64,000 nt of DNA from Pseudomonas sp. RC10 (lineage in GTDB: Bacteria > Pseudomonadota > Gammaproteobacteria > Pseudomonadales > Pseudomonadaceae). The stretch is from positions 5,208,001-5,272,000 of the forward strand of contig NZ_CP151650.1 in NCBI RefSeq assembly GCF_038397775.1. The letters are read 5' to 3'. Shown one piece after another: positions 52,209 to 60,022 of the stretch (the first letter of the stretch is position 1; every line of letters begins with the position of its first letter). A model generated the notes under the pieces. That model was not told the origin of the DNA, did no database searches, and was given only the letters and a program-made list of their open reading frames with translations. The position numbers and the translations under genes are program-made.

Positions 52209-54986
52209 TTACCAGCTATACCGCAACCCGACATTCGCCCCGAACGGCTGCTCGATCTTGTCGCCGTTCGAGTAATCGAAATCCGCATGCATTTGCAGAC
52301 GGTCATTGAACGCCACGGCGACACCCGCTCCCAATTCGCCACGGGAACCCGAGAGGTCGTTGTTGAAGGTGTTGTTGTTGACCTGGACCTCGTTGTTCTT
52401 CGCGAACTCATGCACGCCCGCGACACGCACGTACGGCTGCACCACACTGCCACCCGCCATCGCGAAGTTACGCCCCGCAGTCACACCGACTTTACCCAAC
52501 AGCGAGCGGGTGCGATCCCCTTGCGCTTCCATGCCGTTGTCCAGGCCATAATCCTTGCCCTGAATGACCACGGTGGACCACTGCGTGTACGGCTCGACGA
52601 AATAACCGTCGTTCAGTTTGATGTGGCGACCGAACTCCACCGAGCCGCCCAGCCCGACGTTGTCGTAATCGCCCTTGGCGCGGGTGCCATCGCTCATGCT
52701 GACTTTGGCGTCGTTACGGAAGCGGTTGAGCTTGAGTACCCCGTCGAAGTAGTAGCCGGTGTCCTGATCCAGCCAGGTGGTGTACGCCCCCACGTAGTAA
52801 CTTTTCACCGTGCCAGACGTGCCACGGCTGACGTCCAGATCCGAGGTGCTGTGGCCTGCCAGCACACCAATCAGCCACTGACCGTCACCGATGGGCAGCG
52901 GTGCATCGGCGCCCAGCGAAAAGCCTTGCTGGGTCTGTTGATAACCCAGGCCCGAGGACTCATTCACGTCGTATTTATTGCCATAGGTGCGTGCCCAGCC
53001 ACCCGCCTTGCCACCATTGAACCGCAATTCCCCCATGCGACTGCGCAGGGACGTCAGCTCGCCGTACCAGACCGTAGGTGCGGTGTTGAACAGCGCCAGT
53101 ACAGAACGCGTGCCGGGGCTGATGGTTTTGGTGGTGGGGTCGAGGAACCAGTCTGATCCCCCGCTGCCGTTGGCGCTGGACGCCAGGTCATAGGAGTAGG
53201 TGCCGACATCCACCGGACGGCCGTTGGCCAGGGCAAACGTCGCATCGCCGCCCGCCGTGTGGACAAGGTTGAGGGCCTGCGGCGACACCGGATCGACCCC
53301 GGAACCGGCGACCTGCAAGGTATGGTTGCCCGTTGCAGAACCGGTCACGTTCAAGGTGTCGTGCTCGTTGGTGGCGAAGTCGGCATCCATGATGAACGTA
53401 CCGTTGCCGGACAGCGTACCGACATTGAGTTGATAGAACTCATTGGCGGCGCCGAACTTCACTGCGCCATCGGTCATCACCAGCGAGTTGACGGTGTTGG
53501 AACCGGTCATGTTCCACACCGAAGGATCGCCGATGGTGACTTGGTCGACATTGACCAGATTGCCCGTAAACACCGACTCGTTCTGCAACGAGACGATGCC
53601 CTTGCCGTCGATGGACGTGATATCCCCCGTCAGGGCACTGGCGCTCAGGTTGACGTTGTTACTGCTGACATTGCCGTTGAGCACCGCCCCATTGACCAGT
53701 GACACCTGACCCGAAGCACTGGCCGAGGTGACAGCGCCTTTCATCGAGCTGCCATCGAGGGTGACGGTGTCACTGCCCTTGATAACGCCTTCCAGTGCCG
53801 AACCGTTGCTCAGCGCCACGATACCGGCTGGCGTAGCTGACGTGATATCGCCCGTCATGGCACTGGCGTCCAGACTGACGTTATCGATGCCGGTGACATT
53901 GCCGTTCAGTACCGAACGATTGCGCAATGCCAGAGTGCTGGTAGTCGAGGTTGCGGTGACGTTACCGGTAATGGAGCTCGCATCCAGATTGACCGAGTTG
54001 ACGCCGCTGACGTCGCCAGTAATGGCCGAACCGTTGGCCATGGCCAGCGTGTTCGTGCTGGTCTGATCGGCCGTGAGATTGCCGGTCAGCCGGCCTTGAT
54101 CGAAGCGCAGGTCCGCCGTACTGCCGTTGGAGATCGCCACGTTGCCCACTACGTCGCTGGCTTGCAACAACACGTTGGCCGTGGCGTTGTTGGTCACCTC
54201 CAGCGCGTTGCCGTTGCCACCGGTGAGCGTCGTGCCATTGAGCAGGTTGAGATTGGCCGTGACGGCATCGCGCTGACCGGTGATCTGGATGGCGGCACCG
54301 GTTCCGCCTTCGACATGGGTGCCCACCAGATCGATCGTGCCCGAGGCGCCGGGGCTCCCCCGGTAAAGAATACCGTTGAGCCCGCCGGCCACCGTGCTGT
54401 TGCGCAGGGTCAGGTTCGAATTGAGTGCCTGAACGCCAAAACTGGTGGCGCCGGTGCCTTCGATCGTGGTGCCCGTCGCGTCCAGCGTGCTTTTCACGGA
54501 CAAGGACATGCCACCTGTCCCACCCGTGATTCGCCCGCCATTGATCATGAACGCGCTGCCGGGGCCACCCCCTTCCTGCAGACCCGAGGCGCCAATGCCG
54601 TTACTGCGAAGTGTAGCGTCGGTCATTGTGACCGAGGTGCCGCTCGCAAAGAATGCAGGTGTGGTGCTGGTTGAGGTGATGGTCGAGCCGACGATGTTGG
54701 CGACCGACCCGGTATGCAGATTGACTGATCGCGCCGAGCTGCCCGCGTTGAGATTCAGCGTGCTCGCGCCGCTGCCTCCCACATTAAGAATTTGGGCCCC
54801 GGAATTGACCGTCAGTGTCGCGCCCTCCGCCATGCTCCAGGTCTCGGGGGTGTCGCCCTGGTTGACGGTGACAGATTCGTCCGGCAGAAGCGGCCGGCCG
54901 TTCGCAGCGGCACTGATGCACAGCGCAAGCGAGATGAAGGTGGAAGGTTTGAAATAGCGGGAAAGCAACAAACGCGATGGCTTCAT
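52209..54986 (-). CDS. type Va autotransporter with repetitive passenger
   Basis: 925 residues. A signal peptide (FISLALCISAAANG region) opens the protein. The passenger (about 35-600) is a beta-helix-like run of short repeats; a series of near-20-residue units of the form GNVTGIDNVSLDASAMTGDI recurs from about 330 to 500. Residues about 645-925 are the autotransporter barrel (VWYGELTSLRSRMGELR; GGWARTYGNKYDV), ending in the typical aromatic GLRYSW. It should insert in the outer membrane and display the passenger, pertactin/AIDA-like. ATG 54986 is preferred because GGAG lies 6 bp before; ATG 54998 is the alternative. It is between the Ig-like pairs but has its own upstream region. Confidence 0.88.
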   Translation of the reverse strand: MKPSRLLLSRYFKPSTFISLALCISAAANGRPLLPDESVTVNQGDTPETWSMAEGATLTVNSGAQILNVGGSGASTLNLNAGSSARSVNLHTGSVANIVGSTITSTSTTPAFFASGTSVTMTDATLRSNGIGASGLQEGGGPGSAFMINGGRITGGTGGMSLSVKSTLDATGTTIEGTGATSFGVQALNSNLTLRNSTVAGGLNGILYRGSPGASGTIDLVGTHVEGGTGAAIQITGQRDAVTANLNLLNGTTLTGGNGNALEVTNNATANVLLQASDVVGNVAISNGSTADLRFDQGRLTGNLTADQTSTNTLAMANGSAITGDVSGVNSVNLDASSITGNVTATSTTSTLALRNRSVLNGNVTGIDNVSLDASAMTGDITSATPAGIVALSNGSALEGVIKGSDTVTLDGSSMKGAVTSASASGQVSLVNGAVLNGNVSSNNVNLSASALTGDITSIDGKGIVSLQNESVFTGNLVNVDQVTIGDPSVWNMTGSNTVNSLVMTDGAVKFGAANEFYQLNVGTLSGNGTFIMDADFATNEHDTLNVTGSATGNHTLQVAGSGVDPVSPQALNLVHTAGGDATFALANGRPVDVGTYSYDLASSANGSGGSDWFLDPTTKTISPGTRSVLALFNTAPTVWYGELTSLRSRMGELRFNGGKAGGWARTYGNKYDVNESSGLGYQQTQQGFSLGADAPLPIGDGQWLIGVLAGHSTSDLDVSRGTSGTVKSYYVGAYTTWLDQDTGYYFDGVLKLNRFRNDAKVSMSDGTRAKGDYDNVGLGGSVEFGRHIKLNDGYFVEPYTQWSTVVIQGKDYGLDNGMEAQGDRTRSLLGKVGVTAGRNFAMAGGSVVQPYVRVAGVHEFAKNNEVQVNNNTFNNDLSGSRGELGAGVAVAFNDRLQMHADFDYSNGDKIEQPFGANVGLRYSW

Positions 54987-55164
54987 GATCAGCTCCATGG
55001 AATAAACGCCATTCCTGCGGAACTGCCTGAAGCGCCGTAGGAGAGGAGGCGCGAAGACTACCTTCTTCAAATCCACAACTATGTAGGACTCTTCCTTGCT
55101 TATTGAGCGTAGCTTCCTACCGCTAAAGTTGATTGCCTTTCATCTTATAAATATGTCGTTTATA

Positions 55165-55197
55165 TAAAAAACAAGACCGCATGGATGCGGCCTTGTC
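55165..55197 (-). terminator. terminator of the C/D unit
   Basis: On the minus strand CAAGGCCGCA-TCCA-TGCGGTCTTG followed by TTTTTTAT, 25 bp past the stop at 55220. It separates protein C from the autotransporter. Confidence 0.92.
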
Positions 55198-55219
55198 GGA
55201 ACGATCAATGTCCAAGACT

Positions 55220-57262
55220 TCAGATATCACCCAACACAGGGCTGGCCGACCGAGTGAAGTTCGGGGGGCATGTGCCTCCCGCGTTCACGGAAGACACCCG
55301 AATCAGTAATGATCCCTCCATTGGCGGAACAGTGTCCGAGGTGTACGTCAACTTCACAGAACCGTTACGGCCCGCTGGCTCGATGTGCGTACTGAACGGG
55401 GTGAACACCTCGGCGAAACCATTCGCGGCCTCGTCGGCGGTGATGGTTTTGTCATGCTCGATGGGGCTTCCCGCCGGCGTGGCGCCCAATCTGTCGGTGT
55501 AGGGTTGCCAACTGAATGTGAGTGTCTCCCCACCTGCCAGCAGCGGCGCGTTGCCCGGCACATTGACGTTGACGGCTTGGTCGGGACCGACGAAGGAATC
55601 GCAGTTGAGGATGAGCTCACCGTTGGGCAGCGTGACAGCATCCGGGAACTGCGGCTCGGCCAGAATGATCGGCAACGCGGCCGTGACGTCGACCAATGTG
55701 GGAATGCACATTTCGATGTTACCGGTGCCATCCGCCAGCCCTACGGTGTAGAACACCGGCACCTCGGAGCTGCTGGGCAAGTCCTTGATGTCGTCCCACG
55801 CAACCGAAAAGGTGTAGACATCCCCTGGCGTCCCCGAGACAGGCGAAAACGTACCCACCGGGTGATCCAGCGAATACCAGTAAAGGATGATTTGCTCTCC
55901 GGTGCCGATCGGGCTGTAGAGATCGAACGACACATCAACAGGCAGATTGGCGTCATCAGCGCCCAGCACGTTGTCGCGAGGATTGGGCCCTGTGCCACGG
56001 GCCGTGACTTGAGCCAGGCTTGGGTTGACCGGTTTTGGCCGATCGGGGTTGACCGGACCGGGCACAAAGAAGTCGACATCAATGGGAGTGACGGCCGAGC
56101 CGAAAGTCCGGTTGCCGCGTTTAACGACATAACTGATGGGCGTTGCGACTTTACCAGGCCCGGTGCCATAGGCAGGCGCCAGGATCACCGTGTAGGAGAC
56201 GTTCAGAACGATGGGGTCCTGCGCACTGGTCATCTCATGGACCACCTGAACCGGAGAGGTGCCCCACGTCAGAATGAGCTGATCGCCTTCCAGCCAATTA
56301 CCGTACAAAGGAATTTCGACCAGGTTTTCCCCTAACAACACATCGTCCAGATTCAACACCTTGTCGTTGTCGATCCGCGGGACCAACGGCGCAGCCAGCG
56401 GCACCACGGGCAACGGCTTAATGAAAAGACCGGTTTCGGCGTTATCGGAAACAGCGCCGCGGTTCCCGACTTTATCTACCAGACGGTAATACATGTAGAT
56501 CATCCCGTCCCTCAAACCGTCGAACGCGTTCGTAGGCACTTTGACCGTTTGGCTGGCGTCCAGCCCGCTGACAAACACAGGATCTGTCGGTACCGTGTTT
56601 TCGTTGTGGACGTACAGCTCCAACGAGTCCCCCAACTGTTTATCGCGGTAGGGAGCAATGGTAACGTCGACCCCGCCATTGGCGGCCAGGTACTCGGCAG
56701 TGATGCCGTTCGAAACGATCGAGGCATCCGAGAACGTCAACGCCGAGGGGGACTGGTTGGCATTGGGTGGTGTCTTGTCGATGATGAACGTCGTGGTGTC
56801 GGAAAGCGTTCTGGTTCCGTTCCAGAGGTCTACGTAATAGCGAAGTTCGAATCGCCCCTCGTCGGCAAAGTTGCTGCTCGACAAGTTCAATTCAATGGGA
56901 AAGTCTCCCGGATGGCCAGCGCCAGGCACATCAATCGGATCTTGCGCATCTTGCCAATCACTGGAAGCAGCAGGTTTCCACTGAAACTGCAGGCGGTCCG
57001 AATCACCCCCTTCGGCGAATTCAGGCCACTCGGCAATCGTGATCGGCATGTCCTTTTCCTGGTCGTCCTTAGGGACCAACCCTGCAAAGCTCGGATCCCC
57101 CGCCCACCAGTCCGGCGGCAGCGGTGCAACCAGCGCAACGACCTCGGCCTCCCGCGCCTGGCGCACGTTCTGACTGATCGGCGCATTTGGCTTTTTACGG
57201 ATTACCGCGCCCGCCAATGCATACCCGAGAAAATTGGATTTGTTCGATGCTGTGCTGCTCAT
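55220..57262 (-). CDS. modular Ig-like protein C
   Basis: 680 residues, no signal peptide; N-terminus MSSTASNKSNFLGYALAGAV is only mildly hydrophobic. Modules match those of proteins A and B: LGDSLELYVHNE, WLEGDQLILTWGTSPV, IGTGEQIILYWYSLD and LLAGGETLTFSWQPY, spaced about 110-130 residues apart. It has no tandem identical Ig repeats. Second gene after protein D (64 bp gap, same strand). GGAG is 7 bp upstream of ATG 57262, ruling out the longer frame to 57340. Function unknown. Confidence 0.78.
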   Translation of the reverse strand: MSSTASNKSNFLGYALAGAVIRKKPNAPISQNVRQAREAEVVALVAPLPPDWWAGDPSFAGLVPKDDQEKDMPITIAEWPEFAEGGDSDRLQFQWKPAASSDWQDAQDPIDVPGAGHPGDFPIELNLSSSNFADEGRFELRYYVDLWNGTRTLSDTTTFIIDKTPPNANQSPSALTFSDASIVSNGITAEYLAANGGVDVTIAPYRDKQLGDSLELYVHNENTVPTDPVFVSGLDASQTVKVPTNAFDGLRDGMIYMYYRLVDKVGNRGAVSDNAETGLFIKPLPVVPLAAPLVPRIDNDKVLNLDDVLLGENLVEIPLYGNWLEGDQLILTWGTSPVQVVHEMTSAQDPIVLNVSYTVILAPAYGTGPGKVATPISYVVKRGNRTFGSAVTPIDVDFFVPGPVNPDRPKPVNPSLAQVTARGTGPNPRDNVLGADDANLPVDVSFDLYSPIGTGEQIILYWYSLDHPVGTFSPVSGTPGDVYTFSVAWDDIKDLPSSSEVPVFYTVGLADGTGNIEMCIPTLVDVTAALPIILAEPQFPDAVTLPNGELILNCDSFVGPDQAVNVNVPGNAPLLAGGETLTFSWQPYTDRLGATPAGSPIEHDKTITADEAANGFAEVFTPFSTHIEPAGRNGSVKLTYTSDTVPPMEGSLLIRVSSVNAGGTCPPNFTRSASPVLGDI

Positions 57263-57326
57263 GTCATTTCTCCTTGAATTGACGCACCCGGTCGAGCCCG
57301 GTATGCCTTGAGTCCCTGCTATCGAT

Positions 57327-58664
57327 CTATCTACCGCCACGCTTCAGTGCTCGAAACAGACGCGCGAGAAAGCTACGGCTTTTACGACACAACTCGCATT
57401 CCCTTGGGGATCTTGCGGATGAAGAAACGCTCTGCAGCATCAGCGGAACGGGGCCGCAGATCTCTCCACTCGGCAACTGCCGATTGATCTTCACCAGCCC
57501 CTCGTAAGAGCCCCCTGACTGGCCGCTGAATTTGGTCAGGCGATAGCTCGCCAATGCCGAACCCTCGATGATGGGTTCGATGTGCGGGATGAACGGCTCG
57601 ACCAGAATGTCCATGTAGCCGTCCGTGACGTTCTGCACGCTCACCGTCCTGGCAAACACCCCTTCGGTTCCGGCAATCGGATCGTTGCCGTTCAACGTGC
57701 GGTAGCCCTGCCAGTGCAGCGTGATCTGATCCTGATACTCAAAAAGGTTGCGCACGAACGCGACTCTGACGCGGATGCCGTTCCAGGGCTCGTGGGCGCA
57801 ATGGATGTAGCCCTGAAGCGTGGCGTCCGGAAACTCCGGCTCGGGCAGATCACCTCCCGGCAGCGGCTTGAGCATGACGGTGGCCGCGGTTTCTCGGGAA
57901 AACGTCTGGGTTTCATTACCGGCAAGATCACGCACCTTGTAGGTGGCGTAGAAATTCCCGTCACGGTCAGGCGCGCGAATCACGCTGCCAGGCAACAGGA
58001 TGCGAATGTCGTCGGCATCGATTTCTGCCTGGCTCACGGTTTTGCTGGCCACGACACTGTTCGTGGGCGGGTTGTCGACAGACCAATAAAGGTCGACGAC
58101 ATCGCCCTCCTCTGCGTCCAGGTACACCGGGCTTGGCAGCCTCAGCTCGACCTGATCGCCGTGACTGAGCAGGTACGCTTCATTGATCACGCCATCGGGC
58201 ATGTCCACAGGCAACAACAAGGCAAGCAACTGCTGGTTGTAGCTGGGGGGACGGGTGTCGATCGTCACGGTGCGACGGGCCGACGACACAGCGGCGCCAT
58301 TGTCACCGGTCACCACGTACCAGACTTGATACTCGCCATCCGGCTGCAAGAGGTTTTCGTCCACCCTCAGAGCGAAGGGAAAGTCTGCAGGATCCACGGG
58401 GCCGTCGAACCTCTGGGTTGCCACGGGGGCGCCCGGGGCAGCACCGCTCCAGAACAGCGTCACGATGTCCCATTCGCCCGGGCCTGCTTGCTCGGGCCAG
58501 AGCGGAACGAGCACATCGAGATCAGTGAGTTGCGTGCCGGTGGCGACCAGACCTTTCGGGTCATTCGGGTCGATGATCGCTGGCACTTGGGGTACGTCGA
58601 GTATGAGGAGAGGGTTACCCCCTCTTCGCCAACTCGGTGTGAGATTGCTCCGATCCTTGGTCAT
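57327..58664 (-). CDS. modular Ig-like protein D with basic Cys-containing tail
   Basis: 445 residues, no signal peptide. Three or four modules of the A/B/C type are visible (WDIVTLFWSGAAPGAP; EEGDVVDLYWSVDNPP; YQDQITLHWQGYRT). The C-terminus is odd: a CELCRKS segment and a strongly basic FLARLFRALKRGGR, unlike the rest of the acidic protein and possibly a membrane- or nucleic-acid-contacting tail. First gene of the minus-strand pair; the right 45-bp edge element lies 88 bp upstream. GGGAG is 4 bp before ATG 58664. Function unknown. Confidence 0.76.
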   Translation of the reverse strand: MTKDRSNLTPSWRRGGNPLLILDVPQVPAIIDPNDPKGLVATGTQLTDLDVLVPLWPEQAGPGEWDIVTLFWSGAAPGAPVATQRFDGPVDPADFPFALRVDENLLQPDGEYQVWYVVTGDNGAAVSSARRTVTIDTRPPSYNQQLLALLLPVDMPDGVINEAYLLSHGDQVELRLPSPVYLDAEEGDVVDLYWSVDNPPTNSVVASKTVSQAEIDADDIRILLPGSVIRAPDRDGNFYATYKVRDLAGNETQTFSRETAATVMLKPLPGGDLPEPEFPDATLQGYIHCAHEPWNGIRVRVAFVRNLFEYQDQITLHWQGYRTLNGNDPIAGTEGVFARTVSVQNVTDGYMDILVEPFIPHIEPIIEGSALASYRLTKFSGQSGGSYEGLVKINRQLPSGEICGPVPLMLQSVSSSARSPRECELCRKSRSFLARLFRALKRGGR

Positions 58665-58751
58665 GCGGCTCCCATCCCTGTCCGACGGGTCGCCATCGCC
58701 AAACCGGCGATAACGACGCGACAAGGTTTTATTGAGAACCCTTTACCCCGT

Positions 58752-58796
58752 GTTGGCTACTGTCAGAAATGACAGGTTTGGCGACCGCCGGTCGGA
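58752..58796 (-). promoter_or_regulatory. right copy of 45-bp island-edge element
   Basis: Inverted near-copy of 42541-42585; palindrome core CTGTCAGAAATGACAG. Orientation relative to the adjacent Ig-like gene is the same as on the left. Confidence 0.7.
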
Positions 58797-58839
58797 TCCA
58801 GCGGCGCCTGATGCACTGCTCTGATCGAGAGGGCTGGTC

Positions 58840-59802
58840 TCAGGCCAAGGTGCCATCGATCACGAGTACCACTTTCCCAGAGACCTGATTGGTCGCCAGT
58901 TCCGCGTAGGCCTCTTCCGCCTCGGTGATCGGAAAGGTCCGCGCCAGTTGTGGGTTGAGACGGCCTTCGGTGAACAGCGGCCAGACGTGTTGACCCAGAT
59001 CGGCCAGCAAGTCGGCCTTGAACTGGTCGTCGCGGCTGCGCAGGGTCGAACCGAGGATCTGGATGCGTTTGCCGAGGATCAGCGCCAGGTCGAGTTCTGC
59101 CTTGCGCCCGCCCATCAACCCGATCAGCACCAGACGGCCATCGGTGCCCAGCACTTTGAGGTTCAGCGCGGCGTAATTGGCACCCACCGGGTCGAGGATC
59201 ACGTTGAACGGTCCGAAGTCGTTGAGGCCGTCCAGGCTTTCGCCGCGGATCACCCCGCCCTGTGCCCCGAGGTCTTCGCAATACTTCAGCCGCTCGGCCG
59301 AGCCAACGCTGACCCAGCACGGGCTGCCGAACGCCTTGCACAGCTGAATGGCAGCTGAACCAACGCCACTTGCTCCGGCGTGCAGCAAGACTTTCTCGCC
59401 GGGCTTCAGACCCGCCAACTGGAACAGGTTGAGCCACGCGGTTGCATAGACTTCGGGAATGCCCGCCGCTTCATGCAGCGACATACCCTCCGGCACCGGC
59501 AAAACATGCCGTGCGTCGACCACCACTTCCTCGGCCATCGCACCGCCTGCAACCAGCGCACAGACGCGGTTTCCCACGGTCCAGGACGTGCCGGGGCCCA
59601 CTTCGGCGATCACCCCGGAACACTCCATCCCGAGGATTTCAGTAACGCCTGGTGGCGGCGGATACAGACCCGCGCGCTGCAACAGATCGGCCCGATTGAG
59701 GCCGGCCGCGGCGACCTTTATGCGAACCTGGCCCACATCGAGCGTCGGCGATGGCTGTTCAACCCATTCCACATGACCTTCAACGCCTTGCAATGCTTTC
59801 AC
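58840..59802 (-). CDS. NAD(P)H-quinone oxidoreductase, zeta-crystallin/PIG3 type
   Basis: 320-residue MDR-family oxidoreductase without structural zinc site. Landmarks: GLNRADLLQRAGLYPPPPGV (PIG3 signature), MECSGVIAEVG, VLLHAGASGVGSAAIQLCKA cofactor loop and LIGLMGGRKAELDL. It reduces quinones or enones with NADPH in the cytoplasm. Probably the PA3256 orthologue, next to prc as recalled for P. aeruginosa. Confidence 0.9.
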   Translation of the reverse strand: MKALQGVEGHVEWVEQPSPTLDVGQVRIKVAAAGLNRADLLQRAGLYPPPPGVTEILGMECSGVIAEVGPGTSWTVGNRVCALVAGGAMAEEVVVDARHVLPVPEGMSLHEAAGIPEVYATAWLNLFQLAGLKPGEKVLLHAGASGVGSAAIQLCKAFGSPCWVSVGSAERLKYCEDLGAQGGVIRGESLDGLNDFGPFNVILDPVGANYAALNLKVLGTDGRLVLIGLMGGRKAELDLALILGKRIQILGSTLRSRDDQFKADLLADLGQHVWPLFTEGRLNPQLARTFPITEAEEAYAELATNQVSGKVVLVIDGTLA

Positions 59803-60022
59803 GGTGCCTCCATAGTGAGTCTTGACTGAGCTCGACGTGCCTCACGGCCGTTCGGGCTTTTTGCATTATGCGACCGGGTTTCGCATCAGGTTGTGTGAAT
59901 ACACCACGTGCGACGGCAGGACAAGGCAGCCGAACGCAGTGGTTTTCACGGAGCCTGTAGGGAACCGGCGACCTCAAAGACGGCCTAATATGCGTTATCA
60001 ATTGTCCCCGCGTCGAATCAGC

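Noticed and set aside
42541..58796. Island as a classical transposon
   Set aside because: Inverted ends exist, but there is no transposase or integrase and no clear target duplication; a shared promoter element explains the repeats as well.
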